Shown here one piece after another: positions 30,147 to 39,870 of a stretch of DNA of 64,000 nucleotides (position 1 is the first letter of the stretch; each line of letters begins with the position of its first letter). Both the position numbers and the translations under genes were made by a program. The notes beneath the pieces are model-generated. The model was given only the letters and a program-made list of their open reading frames with translations, was not told the DNA's origin and searched no databases. Source of the stretch: Proteobacteria bacterium ST_bin16 (GTDB taxonomy: Bacteria; Pseudomonadota; Gammaproteobacteria; Burkholderiales; Nitrosomonadaceae); assembly GCA_002083595.1 (NCBI GenBank), contig MSXT01000009.1, forward strand, positions 49,905-113,904. Direction: 5' to 3'.

Positions 30147-30614
30147 ATGATCGTGCGTAATGTGGTGCTCTGCATTTTTGCTGCAACGATGCTGGGCTGC
30201 GGTAATTCTGCGCCGCCCGGCGTTTTTTCCAGTCAGCATCAGGTTGATAGCAAGACGGGCTTAATAAAGCGGAATTTGGATCAAGCGCAAGTCAAACGCG
30301 GTGAGAGTGTCTATAACGCCAATTGCATCGGCTGCCATGGACCTAACGGCGAAGCAACTCCGGAATGGCGTAAACCTGGCGCGGATGGAAAATATCCGCC
30401 ACCGCCATTGGATAGCACCGCGCATGCCTGGCATCATTCGACCGATGTTCTGAAAAAAACGATACTCAAAGGAACACCGCCTGAAATCGGCTCGATGCCA
30501 GCGTGGGAAGGTAAGTTGACCGAACAGCAAGTGGATGATGTGATCGTCTGGATAAAATCGCTGTGGTCGGACGAAATTTATGACATCTGGTTCAAGAATT
30601 TTGAAGGAAAGTAG
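30147..30614 (+). CDS. Monohaem cytochrome c, lipoprotein
   Basis: A 155-residue class I c-type cytochrome. The N-terminus has a lipobox 'TMLGC' (Cys18), so it is probably anchored to a membrane in the periplasm. The haem motif is CIGCH at 60-64 and a likely axial Met is in 'EIGSMPAWEGKLTEQQVDDVIVWIKSLW', the C-terminal helix of the fold. It lies 13 bases after the DUF411 gene and completes the cupredoxin-DUF411-cytochrome unit, suggesting electron transfer between them. Confidence 0.88.
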   Translation: MIVRNVVLCIFAATMLGCGNSAPPGVFSSQHQVDSKTGLIKRNLDQAQVKRGESVYNANCIGCHGPNGEATPEWRKPGADGKYPPPPLDSTAHAWHHSTDVLKKTILKGTPPEIGSMPAWEGKLTEQQVDDVIVWIKSLWSDEIYDIWFKNFEGK

Positions 30615-30635
30615 CAGTAGCACCGCTGATGATCG

Positions 30636-31046
30636 TCATTCTTCCGTTTTTTGTTCCAGTGATCTTATTTGTTCCAGGATAACCTGTTTTTCATTTTCCA
30701 GTTCCGTGAAGTGCGCATACAGCCGGTTTAAGTCGGCTGTATATTTTTCAATCCGTTGATCCCTTTCTTGTTTCTGCTGCATTAAATTATTGTAATTAGG
30801 CACCGGAATACTTTGTCCAGGTGTGCTCGGCAGCGGTATATTCATGGGAGGCTCAGCCATGTCATTGCGGCGTAATTCTTGAATCATCATGAATTGCTGT
30901 TGAATGGATTGAGATTCTTGCTGTATGCGAGCTAACGCTTTTTCCAGCTGACGTGATTGTTTTTCCGTATCCGCCGTACCCTTATCCTCATCAGCCCAAG
31001 CCGCGATGGAAAAAGTCAGTGCCAGCAAAAAAAGAATTGTTCGCAT
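30636..31046 (-). CDS. Periplasmic coiled-coil protein, unknown function
   Basis: A 136-residue protein with a signal peptide (1-18, ending 'SIAAWADE') followed by two Gln/Glu/Leu-rich coiled coils, at about 25-60 and 90-134, joined by a Pro-rich linker ('NIPLPSTPGQSIPVPNYNN'). I do not recognise the family. It is convergent with the cytochrome gene and appears monocistronic. Confidence 0.6.
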   Translation of the reverse strand: MRTILFLLALTFSIAAWADEDKGTADTEKQSRQLEKALARIQQESQSIQQQFMMIQELRRNDMAEPPMNIPLPSTPGQSIPVPNYNNLMQQKQERDQRIEKYTADLNRLYAHFTELENEKQVILEQIRSLEQKTEE

Positions 31047-31446
31047 GGTATACGTGCCTATTCAAAAGAAGAATTACTGCAAGTGTTTCACGCCCAAAAA
31101 GCAGCATCTTCCATTCTACACGCCGGTTGATTCGATGCGCTAATGTCGTGCCACTTGCGATGGCTTCAGTGTAATGGGTCAGCCAGCTTTTTTGTGAGTT
31201 TGTTTGTCTTGTTGATTGAAATATCTCAATAATCCTCAATACTTGGAATAGTGATTATTTCGATTTACTCAATCACTTAAACTTTGCTTCATTCTAGATG
31301 CGATCCGGCGGGTCAATTTCCCGGAATTTTCTGAATAATTTTGCCTATAATGGTGTACAAATGCTGAGGTGGCGCTAAGTAGTTCTACTCCATTTATCCA
31401 TCCGGATGATACATTTTCCAATACCACAATAATCTGACACGAATAA
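31047..31446 (+). other. 400-base gene-free stretch with a candidate mutS promoter
   Basis: No convincing gene is seen; short frames lack ribosome binding sites. A perfect -10 hexamer TATAAT is at 31346-31351, about 95 bases before mutS, but no good -35 accompanies it. The stretch also contains the promoter side of the minus-strand coiled-coil gene. Confidence 0.35.
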
Positions 31447-34047
31447 ATGAAAACCCCAAAGGAACAGCACACGCCGATGATGCAGCAATATTTGCGCATC
31501 AAGGCGCAGCATCCGGACATGCTGATGTTTTACCGCATGGGGGATTTCTATGAATTATTTTTTGACGATGCGGAAAAAGCGGCAAAACTGCTGGGGATCA
31601 CGCTGACACAACGCGGCGCTTCTGCCGGGGAGCCGATCAAAATGGCGGGCGTGCCCTACCATGCGGCCGAGCAATATCTGGCAAAGCTGGTTAAGGCGGG
31701 CGAATCCATTGCGATCTGCGAGCAGGTCGGAGATCCGGCGACCAGTAAGGGGCCGGTAGCCCGCGAAGTGACGCGCATCATCACACCGGGAACGCTGACC
31801 GATGCGGCATTGCTGGAAGATAAGCGCGATTGCATCTTATTGGCGCTGTCGATACAGGAATCGACCTTGGGGTTGGCTTGGTTGAATCTCGCGGCGGGGC
31901 AGTTACGCGTGCTGGAAACGGCGCCGCACAATCTGCTCAGCGAGCTGGAGCGTTTGCAACCGGCGGAGATTCTTTTGCCCGAGTCATTGAATTTGCCCGA
32001 AATACAAGGAAGGAACTGGGCGTTGAAGCGTTTGCCGCTATGGCAGTTCGATCACGACAGTACGCGCAATACACTGACGCGGCAATTTGCAACCCATGAT
32101 CTCAGCGGTTTCGGTTGCGAGGACTTGTCCACCGCGCTGTGCGCCGCCGGAGCATTATTGGAGTACACGCGCCTGACGCAGGGATCCGCCGCACCCCATA
32201 TTTCGTCGTTGCAAGCGGAGCGGGAGAGTATTTATGTGCGTATGGATGCCGCAACGCGCCGCAATTTGGAAATTTCCGAAACGATACGCGCCGAGCGATC
32301 GCCGACGTTGCTGTCGTTGCTCGACACCTGCGCCACCAATATGGGCAGCCGCTTGCTGCAATTCTGGCTGCATCATCCGCTGCGCGATCGCACCGTCATT
32401 CAACAGAGGCTCGATAGCGTGGCAGCGTTGACCGGAGAAAACGGGCAGCATCATTATGCGGCCGTGCGCGTTCTGCTGCGGCAATGTGCCGATATCGAAC
32501 GGATAACTGCGCGTATTGCGCTGAAATCGGCGCGGCCAAGGGATTTATCGGGTTTGCGCGACAGTTTGAAACTGTTGCCGCAAGTCATCCTGGCTGCCGC
32601 CCACTGTAACAGCGAGCGCATCGGCCAATTGCTTCACGTCATGCAGATTGAACCCGCAGTGGTTGAGTTACTGAGCCAAGCCTTGTTGCCGGAGCCAGGC
32701 GTGGTGTTGCGCGAAGGTAATGTCATTGCCGATGGTTTCGACGCCGAGCTCGATGAGTTACGTGCGCTGCAAAACAATTGCGGTGAATTTCTATTGCAAC
32801 TGGAAATGCGCGAAAAGGAACGCACCGGCATTCCCAACCTGAAGGTGGAATATAATCGTGTGCATGGTTTTTATATCGAAGTCACGCATGCGCACAGCGA
32901 GAAAATTCCCGACGATTACCGCCGCAGGCAAACGTTAAAGAATGCCGAGCGCTACATTACACCGGAACTGAAGACCTTCGAAGATAAAGCCTTATCTGCG
33001 CAAGACCGGGCGCTGGCGCGGGAAAAATATTTGTACGAGGGATTATTGAATGTGCTTGCCCAGTATATTCATGCGCTGCAAAAAATCGCCGCGAGCGTCG
33101 CGGAAATCGATGTTCTGTGCGCATTCGCCGAACGTGCGCAAGCCCTCGATTATGCCGCTCCGCAGTTAGCCGGTGAGGATGTGTTTATCATCGACACCGG
33201 CCGTCATCCGGTGGTGGAACAGCAGGTGGAAAATTTTGTCGCCAATGATGTGCAGCTGGGCGGCGAGCAAAGCGGGAAACCGCGTATGCTGATGATTACC
33301 GGTCCCAACATGGGCGGCAAATCGACCTACATGCGGCAAATTGCGTTGATTGCCTTGCTGGCGCATTGCGGCAGTTATGTGCCGGCAAAAGCAGTGCAAA
33401 TGGGAATGCTGGATCAAATCTTTACTCGCATCGGTGCTGCCGACGATCTGGCCAGCGGACGCTCGACGTTTATGGTGGAAATGACGGAAACCGCCAACAT
33501 TCTGCATAACGCCACGGCGCACAGTCTGGTGTTGATGGATGAAGTCGGGCGCGGCACGTCGACATTTGACGGTTTGGCTTTGGCGTTTGCCATTGCGCGC
33601 CATTTACTGGTCAAGAACCGCAGCTTTACCCTTTTTGCCACGCATTATTTTGAATTGACCAAGCTTGCGGAAGAATTCAAGCAGCTCCAAAACGTGCATT
33701 TGGATGCGGTCGAGTATAAGCACCGCATTGTTTTTCTGCACAAGGTTGCCGAAGGACCCGCCAGTCAAAGTTATGGCCTGCAAGTGGCTGCACTCGCGGG
33801 CGTTCCCGATGCGGTGATCAAGCTGGCGAAAAAACACTTGATTAAATTGGAACAGGAAAGTGTGAAGCAAGAACCGCAATTGGATCTGTTTTCTGTTTCG
33901 ATGGCCGGACCGCAAGAGGAAAGCGTGCAAGAACATCCCGTCATTACCATGCTGCAAAACCTTGCGCCGGACGAATTGAATCCCCGGCAGGCATTGGAAC
34001 AACTCTATTTATTGAAAGAAGCCCTGGGGGCCGCAGATAACAGCTAG
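31447..34047 (+). CDS. mutS: DNA mismatch repair protein MutS
   Basis: Recognises mismatches and small loops and starts repair with MutL. It is 866 residues, normal. The mismatch-contacting Phe-X-Glu is F34-Y35-E36 in '[13 protein letters not shown]'. The ATPase domain has Walker A '[13 protein letters not shown]', Walker B '[16 protein letters not shown]' and the 'ATHYFELT' motif. The C-terminus ends with the usual helix-turn-helix dimer region and the beta-clamp-type sequence 'QLDLF'. It appears intact. Confidence 0.97.
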   Translation: MKTPKEQHTPMMQQYLRIKAQHPDMLMFYRMGDFYELFFDDAEKAAKLLGITLTQRGASAGEPIKMAGVPYHAAEQYLAKLVKAGESIAICEQVGDPATSKGPVAREVTRIITPGTLTDAALLEDKRDCILLALSIQESTLGLAWLNLAAGQLRVLETAPHNLLSELERLQPAEILLPESLNLPEIQGRNWALKRLPLWQFDHDSTRNTLTRQFATHDLSGFGCEDLSTALCAAGALLEYTRLTQGSAAPHISSLQAERESIYVRMDAATRRNLEISETIRAERSPTLLSLLDTCATNMGSRLLQFWLHHPLRDRTVIQQRLDSVAALTGENGQHHYAAVRVLLRQCADIERITARIALKSARPRDLSGLRDSLKLLPQVILAAAHCNSERIGQLLHVMQIEPAVVELLSQALLPEPGVVLREGNVIADGFDAELDELRALQNNCGEFLLQLEMREKERTGIPNLKVEYNRVHGFYIEVTHAHSEKIPDDYRRRQTLKNAERYITPELKTFEDKALSAQDRALAREKYLYEGLLNVLAQYIHALQKIAASVAEIDVLCAFAERAQALDYAAPQLAGEDVFIIDTGRHPVVEQQVENFVANDVQLGGEQSGKPRMLMITGPNMGGKSTYMRQIALIALLAHCGSYVPAKAVQMGMLDQIFTRIGAADDLASGRSTFMVEMTETANILHNATAHSLVLMDEVGRGTSTFDGLALAFAIARHLLVKNRSFTLFATHYFELTKLAEEFKQLQNVHLDAVEYKHRIVFLHKVAEGPASQSYGLQVAALAGVPDAVIKLAKKHLIKLEQESVKQEPQLDLFSVSMAGPQEESVQEHPVITMLQNLAPDELNPRQALEQLYLLKEALGAADNS

Positions 34048-34078
34048 TTTTTATCACCCCAGCGTAATTTTTGCTGCA

Positions 34079-34570
34079 TTAATGCTCATGCTCATGCCCA
34101 TGTCCATGTGCGCCGTGAACATGCTCATGCGCGATTTCTTCCTCAGTGGCCGGACGCACATCCGTCACGGTGCAGGAAAAATTCAACCGCATCCCGGCGA
34201 ATGGGTGGTTACCGTCGACAATAACCGAATCTTCCGTCACGTCAGTGACTTTGTAGAGAATAAAATCATCGGAATCTTCCGCGCCACCTTCGAAGTGCAT
34301 GCCGATTGAGACATTATCAGGGAAGGAATTGCGCGGCTCCACGCGGATTAATTCAGCGTCATACTCACCGAAAGTATCTTCCGGTTCCATCGAAACCGTG
34401 CAGGAATGACCAACCTCCTTTTCATGCAACGCTTCTTCAACCAAGGGAAAAATACCGCCATAGCCACCGTGTAAGTAACTGATCGGTGTATCTGTTTTCT
34501 CCAGAACTTTTCCCGAAGTGTCCGACAATTCATAGTTGAGTGAGACCACGGTATCTTTTAAAACGCGCAT
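34079..34570 (-). CDS. slyD: SlyD-type FKBP peptidyl-prolyl isomerase
   Basis: A cytoplasmic peptidyl-prolyl cis-trans isomerase and chaperone with nickel binding. It is 163 residues with the split FKBP domain ('VVSLNYELSDTSGKVLEKT', 'YLHGGYGGIFPLVEEALHEKEVG') and the inserted flap ('DTFGEYDAELIRVEP...HPFAGMRLNF'). The C-terminal His-rich tail 'HEHVHGAHGHGHEHEH' is the metal-binding region, shorter than in E. coli and lacking Cys. Convergent with mutS. Confidence 0.92.
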   Translation of the reverse strand: MRVLKDTVVSLNYELSDTSGKVLEKTDTPISYLHGGYGGIFPLVEEALHEKEVGHSCTVSMEPEDTFGEYDAELIRVEPRNSFPDNVSIGMHFEGGAEDSDDFILYKVTDVTEDSVIVDGNHPFAGMRLNFSCTVTDVRPATEEEIAHEHVHGAHGHGHEHEH

Positions 34571-34707
34571 GTTATGTTTATCCTCGCTTTGGTAATTGCA
34601 AAATTAAAAAACTTCTAATAATCAAGACGATTATTGGTTACTAAAACTTATATTGAATAGGCGCCCATTATACGCATAAAGCTATTTTTTTCCTGCAAAA
34701 CAAGAGA

Positions 34708-35451
34708 TCAACCATAGTTTTTGAGCATTTTCCGGGCAGCCTGATAATCGGGGTAAATCGTCTCAACCAGTCCCCAAAACGCCTTCGAGTGATTCATCTC
34801 AATCAAATGCGCCAGTTCATGCACAACAACGTAATCGATCAAATGCAGCGGCAGTTGGATCAAGCGCCAGTTGAGCGTGACAAGACCACGGCTGTTGCAG
34901 CTGCCCCAGCGGGTTTTGGCGCGTGACAGGCGGAACGGCGGCGGGGGTACATTCAATGCCGGAGCATAGATTGCAATGCGTTCTTTGAAGCACGCAATCG
35001 CTTGCTGGCCGTACCAGGCCATGACGAATTGCTCGATTTGGCGGGGATTGAGTTGCGCCAGGGATTGTCTCGCTGCTTCACGGGTAATTTGCCGCGCCAT
35101 GTCGATCTCGCCAGATGGTTTCAGTGCGATGCGCCACGGTTCACCGAGCAACGGATAGGCCGCATCATGCGTCCACGTTAATGCGAGGCTTTTTTTGGCT
35201 TGCCATTGATCGAGCTTTTTCGTGATCCAACCGGCTTTTTCCCGCAGAACGGTATCGATGTGCGGGAGCGCGGTTTGCAGCGGCGCGCTGATGCGCAAAC
35301 CGTGGTGATCAATTTGTAAACCGATCGATTTGCGCTGGCAACGTTTGAGTGTGTAGGTGATTTCCCGGCCGTTGAGCGTCGTAGTGGCTTGCACGAGCAC
35401 GTTAGGGTTCTTGCGGGTTTTTCCGGCCGATGCGCAGCATTTCAGCTTCAA
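34708..35451 (-). CDS. SprT-like/YgjP-type zinc metalloprotease-fold protein
   Basis: A protein of the YgjP/M48-like metallopeptidase family (DUF45), 247 residues. The zinc site 'VVVHELAHLIEMNHSKAFWGLVE' holds HExxH and a downstream His. 'RWGSCNSRGLVTLNWRLIQLP' is the other family signature. The ATG at 35451 overlaps plsC by 50 bases; a GTG at 35400 that avoids the overlap is a likely alternative, since the first 17 residues are unlike the family. It appears to be the last gene of the lnt-glyQ-glyS-gmhB-plsC unit. Confidence 0.85.
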   Translation of the reverse strand: MKLKCCASAGKTRKNPNVLVQATTTLNGREITYTLKRCQRKSIGLQIDHHGLRISAPLQTALPHIDTVLREKAGWITKKLDQWQAKKSLALTWTHDAAYPLLGEPWRIALKPSGEIDMARQITREAARQSLAQLNPRQIEQFVMAWYGQQAIACFKERIAIYAPALNVPPPPFRLSRAKTRWGSCNSRGLVTLNWRLIQLPLHLIDYVVVHELAHLIEMNHSKAFWGLVETIYPDYQAARKMLKNYG

Positions 35452-36127
35452 TCCACGCTTCCACTTGTGCGTTCAATTCCCCGGCTTCCATGCCGGTGGG
35501 ATCGATCGGCTGGCCGATGCTGACGGTAATCGTGCCAGGGTGTTTGACGAAAGAATTCCGTCCCCACAACTCACCGGCATTGTGTGCGACTGGTACTACC
35601 GGCACATTGGTGTGCGTCGCCAGCCAAGCACCGCCGATGCGGTATTTGCCGCGTTGTCCGGGCGGGATGCGCGTGCCTTCGGGAAAGATCACGATCCAGA
35701 ATCCTTGTTGCAAGCGGTCCTTGCCTTGCTCGACAATTTGTTCTAAAGCTTTCTTCCGCGCGCTGCGGTCGATGGCGATCGGGCTGGTCATCGCCAATCC
35801 CCAGCCGAAAAACGGGATGCGCAGCAGCTCTTTTTTCAGCACCCACACCTGTGGCGGAAAGATTTCCTGGAAAGCCAAGGTTTCCCACGCCGATTGGTGT
35901 TTGGAGAGCACGATGCTCGGGGTTTTCGGGATATTTTCCGCGCCGATGATGCGATAGCGGATGCCGCACAAGTGCCACAACAGAAACAGCATGATGCGCG
36001 TCCAGCTTGAGGTCACGCGGTAGCGGTTATGCGGCGACAGTGGAAAACAAGCGAGCGTAAAAATGGCATACGGCGGCGTAATGATGATTTGCAGCAGCAT
36101 GTACAGCGCCGAACGGAAAATGGCCAC
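35402..36127 (-). CDS. plsC: 1-acyl-sn-glycerol-3-phosphate acyltransferase
   Basis: Makes phosphatidic acid by acylating lysophosphatidic acid at the inner membrane. It is 241 residues. Acyltransferase motif I is 'KHQSAWET', i.e. HX4E in place of the usual HX4D, a variant I believe is common in betaproteobacterial members. Motif III 'FPEGTRIPPGQRGKY' is present. An N-terminal hydrophobic helix anchors it. It starts two bases after the gmhB stop. Confidence 0.9.
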   Translation of the reverse strand: MAIFRSALYMLLQIIITPPYAIFTLACFPLSPHNRYRVTSSWTRIMLFLLWHLCGIRYRIIGAENIPKTPSIVLSKHQSAWETLAFQEIFPPQVWVLKKELLRIPFFGWGLAMTSPIAIDRSARKKALEQIVEQGKDRLQQGFWIVIFPEGTRIPPGQRGKYRIGGAWLATHTNVPVVPVAHNAGELWGRNSFVKHPGTITVSIGQPIDPTGMEAGELNAQVEAWIEAEMLRIGRKNPQEP

Positions 36128-36129
36128 TC

Positions 36130-36669
36130 TTATTCTTCTCCAACCAGCGCATCGGCCACGGCGGCGAGATTGGCGAAAATCTGCGTATGCGCGGGAATTT
36201 CCTGAGCGGCGCGCGTTGTTTCTCCATTGCCGGTCAGCACCAGTATCGGTATCGCGCCGATTGCCGCAGCCGCTTGTAAATCCTTCAACGAATCGCCGAC
36301 GGCAGGGATATTTTTTAAATTGACGCCATAACGCTGCATGATTTCACCAAACAAACCGGTGGCCGGTTTGCGGCAGGAGCACTTATCCGCGTTGGTATGC
36401 GGGCAGAAGAATATCGCATCGATGCGCCCGCCTGCGTGATTGACTGCTTTGTACATTTTGTCATTGATGGCGTTGTAAGTCGCCATATCGAGCAAGCCGC
36501 GCCCGATGCCCGATTGGTTGGTGGCGATGACCACGCGATACCCGGCATGCGTCAAGCGGGCAATCGCTTCCAGACTGCCGGGGATTGCAATCCATTCATC
36601 CGGCGTTTTGATAAACGTGCCACTGCTCTGATTAATCACACCGGTTTGGTCGAGGATGATCAGTTTCAT
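36130..36669 (-). CDS. gmhB: D-glycero-beta-D-manno-heptose 1,7-bisphosphate phosphatase-like HAD protein
   Basis: HAD-superfamily phosphatase of ADP-heptose (lipopolysaccharide core) synthesis, 179 residues. HAD motif I reads 'LDQTGVIN' where the family has DxD ('LDRDGVIN'). Asp7 (the nucleophile) is kept, but the second Asp, the general acid/base, is Thr9. Motif II 'VIATNQSGIGRG', the zinc site 'CPHTNADKCSCRKP' and 'AVGDSLKDLQAA' (motif IV) are intact. The Thr is clear in the DNA (codons GAC CAA ACC). The enzyme may be slow, altered or replaced elsewhere. It is in the operon between glyS and plsC, one base after glyS. Confidence 0.85.
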   Translation of the reverse strand: MKLIILDQTGVINQSSGTFIKTPDEWIAIPGSLEAIARLTHAGYRVVIATNQSGIGRGLLDMATYNAINDKMYKAVNHAGGRIDAIFFCPHTNADKCSCRKPATGLFGEIMQRYGVNLKNIPAVGDSLKDLQAAAAIGAIPILVLTGNGETTRAAQEIPAHTQIFANLAAVADALVGEE

Positions 36670-36670
36670 A

Positions 36671-38902
36671 TCAGCTGGCCAATTTGGAAAGATCGGCGAT
36701 TTGATTCATCGTCTGATGCAGTTGCTTCAGCAAAGCAAGGCGGTTGTTGCGCAATCTTTCATCGTCGACGTTCACCATCACGTGATCGAAAAAGGTATCG
36801 ACCGGAGCTTTCAACGTTGCCAGCAGTTGCAGCGAAGCGGTGTAATCACCGGCGGCAAAAGCTTTTTTGGTTTGCGGCTCAATGTCTTGTAACGCTTGAT
36901 AAAGCGCTTGCTCATCAGTTTCCGGCAACCAATCAGGATTGACGGCATCAGCGATAGCACCTTCGGTCTTTTTAAGAATATTGCCGACGCGCTTGTTAGC
37001 AGCCGCGAGACTGACCGCTTCCGGTAATGCGGTAAACGCTCGCACGGCGGCGAGACGTTTGGGAATATCGCTTAAATGCTGTGGATTCAGACTGAGCACG
37101 GCGTCGACTTCCTGGGCGGTGTAGCCTTGCTCGCGTGAACTGCTCACGAGGCGCTCGTAAATAAAAGCTTGTAATTTTCTAGGTAATTCTGGAAATTCAT
37201 CAGTTGAATAGCTAGCTTGAGTTAAATTAAGCGCCGTTCTTCGAACGGCAACACCCTCAATAGAATTACTCGAGTTTTCCCATTGCGTCAAAACTGCGGG
37301 GTCATTAATGATTTTAATTACTTGCTGAATCAATTCATTCAACTTAAATGGCAGCGCTTCCTCATATGGCAAACGAATCTCGATCAAGATGCGAATAATA
37401 CCTAACGCGTGACGACGTAGGGCAAAAGGATCTTTATCACCAGTTGGAAATTCACCAATGTTAAACATATCAACTAACGTTGCTAGCTTATCCGCTAGCG
37501 CCAAACAAACTCCCACCGGGTTACGCGGCAACTCATCACCGGCAAAGCGCGGTTTATAGTGATCCTCGATGGCAAATGCAATATCATCGCTTAAACCTTC
37601 ATTCTGTGCGTAATAACGTCCCATGATGCCTTGCAGCTCGGGAAACTCCCCAACCATATCGGTCAATAAATCCGCTTTGGCTAGTGTGGCGGCTTTATGA
37701 ACCTTATTTTCCAAATCCTTACCACCCTGTTGTTCACCAATCATGCCTGCAATCATGGTAGCGATGGCACGCACATAGTGCATGCGCAAACCCTGCATAC
37801 CCAGTTTGTTGTGATAAACAACTCTATCCAGTTCCGGCGAACGCGATTCCAGCGTTTTTTTGCAATCCTGGTCGAAGAAAAATTTGGCATCGGCAAGGCG
37901 TGAGCGTACTACGCGTTCGTTACCGGTGATGACTTGCGAGGGATCGGCGGGGCGGATATTGGAAACCAGCAGGAATTTGTTCGCTAGTTTCCCTTGTGCG
38001 TCGAGCAGCGGGAAGTATTTCTGGTTTGCTTTCATGGTCAGAATCAGGCATTCCTGCGGTACTTGCAAAAACTCCGCGTCGAATGTGCCAACCAGCACGT
38101 TCGGATGTTCGACCAATGCGGTGACTTCGTCGAGCAATGCCCCATCGTCGACCGGTGTGAGATGCTGCTGCGCGGCAGCGGCTGCCAGCTGGCGGGCGAT
38201 TTCCGCGCGGCGCTCGGCGAAACCGGCGAGCACGGCGCCTTCGGTGGCCAGTCGTTGCGCGTAACTATCGGCGTCGCGCACTACGATGGGATTCTCTTTC
38301 GCCTCAAAGCGATGCCCCTGGGTTTCCCGCCCTGCTTGCAAGCCGAGAATATTCACCGGAACGATGTCCGCACCATGCAATGCAGTCAGTGCGTGCGCGG
38401 GACGCACAAAATTGACGCTGTTCCAGCCGTCGGCTAACTGGTATGTCATTACTTTGGGGATCGGTAACTTGCCGATCGCTTCCTCTAACGCTTTTTGCAG
38501 TCCATCGGTCAGCGATGTGCCTTTGACGGTAATGTCCAGAAACAGCGTTTCGGTCTTGCCATCCATTGCGCGCTGGAGTTGCGGCACAACCGTAGCATCC
38601 GCGCCGAGGCTGGTCAGTTTTTTCAATAACGGTGGCGTTGCCCGCCCTTCGGCGTCCAGACCGACTTTGACCGGCATCAGTTTTTGCGTGACCGCTTGAT
38701 CGGCGGCTTGCGCCGCGACGTTGGCGATATGCACCGCCAATCGTCTCGGGGTTGCATACGACGTGATGGTTGCGTCGTGCGCGATCAATCCTTGCGCTTT
38801 CAGACTGTCAGCCAGCAATTGCGCAAAACTGGCACCCAGCTGTTTCAGTGATTTGGGCGGCAATTCCTCGACCAATAATTCAACCAGCAGATTCTTGCTC
38901 AT
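36671..38902 (-). CDS. glyS: Glycyl-tRNA synthetase beta subunit
   Basis: Beta subunit of the alpha2beta2 glycyl-tRNA synthetase, responsible for tRNA binding. The ATG at 38902 gives 743 residues and begins the conserved '[19 protein letters not shown]'; a frame from 38941 would overlap glyQ. Its ATGA overlap with the glyQ stop indicates coupling. The HD-like and anticodon-binding C-terminal parts appear complete. Confidence 0.95.
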   Translation of the reverse strand: MSKNLLVELLVEELPPKSLKQLGASFAQLLADSLKAQGLIAHDATITSYATPRRLAVHIANVAAQAADQAVTQKLMPVKVGLDAEGRATPPLLKKLTSLGADATVVPQLQRAMDGKTETLFLDITVKGTSLTDGLQKALEEAIGKLPIPKVMTYQLADGWNSVNFVRPAHALTALHGADIVPVNILGLQAGRETQGHRFEAKENPIVVRDADSYAQRLATEGAVLAGFAERRAEIARQLAAAAAQQHLTPVDDGALLDEVTALVEHPNVLVGTFDAEFLQVPQECLILTMKANQKYFPLLDAQGKLANKFLLVSNIRPADPSQVITGNERVVRSRLADAKFFFDQDCKKTLESRSPELDRVVYHNKLGMQGLRMHYVRAIATMIAGMIGEQQGGKDLENKVHKAATLAKADLLTDMVGEFPELQGIMGRYYAQNEGLSDDIAFAIEDHYKPRFAGDELPRNPVGVCLALADKLATLVDMFNIGEFPTGDKDPFALRRHALGIIRILIEIRLPYEEALPFKLNELIQQVIKIINDPAVLTQWENSSNSIEGVAVRRTALNLTQASYSTDEFPELPRKLQAFIYERLVSSSREQGYTAQEVDAVLSLNPQHLSDIPKRLAAVRAFTALPEAVSLAAANKRVGNILKKTEGAIADAVNPDWLPETDEQALYQALQDIEPQTKKAFAAGDYTASLQLLATLKAPVDTFFDHVMVNVDDERLRNNRLALLKQLHQTMNQIADLSKLAS

Positions 38903-39825
38903 GATGCGGATTCCTGCATGTCGGGCATTTGTGCGACCCATTCGCGCGGCGCCATCGGGAAAGGCGGATTGAGGTTTTTACGGCTGTCGTAATAGGCTTT
39001 GGCGACTTGGCGCGACAGATTGCGGATGCGCCCGATATAGGCGGCGCGCTCGGTGACGGAAATCGCGCCGCGCGCATCGAGCAGATTGAACGTATGCGCT
39101 GCTTTCAATACTTGCTCGTAGGCTGGCAATGCCAACTGCTGTTCGATGAGATGATTGGCTTGCGCTTCGTGCTTGCCGAACGCCAGAAACAGAAATTCGG
39201 TGTCGCTGTGCTCAAAGTTATATTTAGATTGCTCGACTTCGTTTTGATGATACACGTCGCGGTACGTCAAACCTTTGGTCCAGGTTAGATCGAACACGCT
39301 TTCCACGCCCTGCAAATACATCGCGAGGCGCTCCAATCCGTAGGTGATTTCGCCGGTGATCGGTTTGCAATCGATGCCGCCGACTTGCTGGAAATAAGTG
39401 AATTGCGTGACTTCCATGCCGTTCAGCCAGGTTTCCCAGCCCAAACCCCACGCGCCCAAGGTCGGATTTTCCCAATCGTCCTCGACCAGACGCACGTCAT
39501 TCTGCGTCAAATTAAATCCCAGTTTGCACAGCGAATCGAGATACAAATCCAGAATATTTTTCGGCGCCGGTTTCAGCACGACCTGAAACTGATAATAATG
39601 CTGCAAGCGATTGGGATTGTCGCCGTAACGACCGTCTTTGGGACGGCGCGCCGGTTGCACATAAGCGGCTTTCCACGGTTCGGGGCCGATGGCGCGCAGA
39701 AAAGTGGCGGTATGGCTGGTGCCCGCGCCCACTTCCATATCGTACGGCTGTAAAATCGCGCATCCCTGCTCGTTCCAATATTGCTGCAAGGTCAGGATAA
39801 TTTCCTGGAAGGTCAATGTCGGCAT
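38899..39825 (-). CDS. glyQ: Glycyl-tRNA synthetase alpha subunit
   Basis: Catalytic alpha subunit of class II glycyl-tRNA synthetase, forming glycyl-adenylate. It is 308 residues. The N-terminus '[33 protein letters not shown]' and '[20 protein letters not shown]' are the family hallmarks. It lies 45 bases after lnt and overlaps glyS by four bases. Confidence 0.96.
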   Translation of the reverse strand: MPTLTFQEIILTLQQYWNEQGCAILQPYDMEVGAGTSHTATFLRAIGPEPWKAAYVQPARRPKDGRYGDNPNRLQHYYQFQVVLKPAPKNILDLYLDSLCKLGFNLTQNDVRLVEDDWENPTLGAWGLGWETWLNGMEVTQFTYFQQVGGIDCKPITGEITYGLERLAMYLQGVESVFDLTWTKGLTYRDVYHQNEVEQSKYNFEHSDTEFLFLAFGKHEAQANHLIEQQLALPAYEQVLKAAHTFNLLDARGAISVTERAAYIGRIRNLSRQVAKAYYDSRKNLNPPFPMAPREWVAQMPDMQESAS

Positions 39826-39870
39826 GAAAAGTCGAGTTTTATCGCCATTAAAAGAAAAATTATGCGGATT

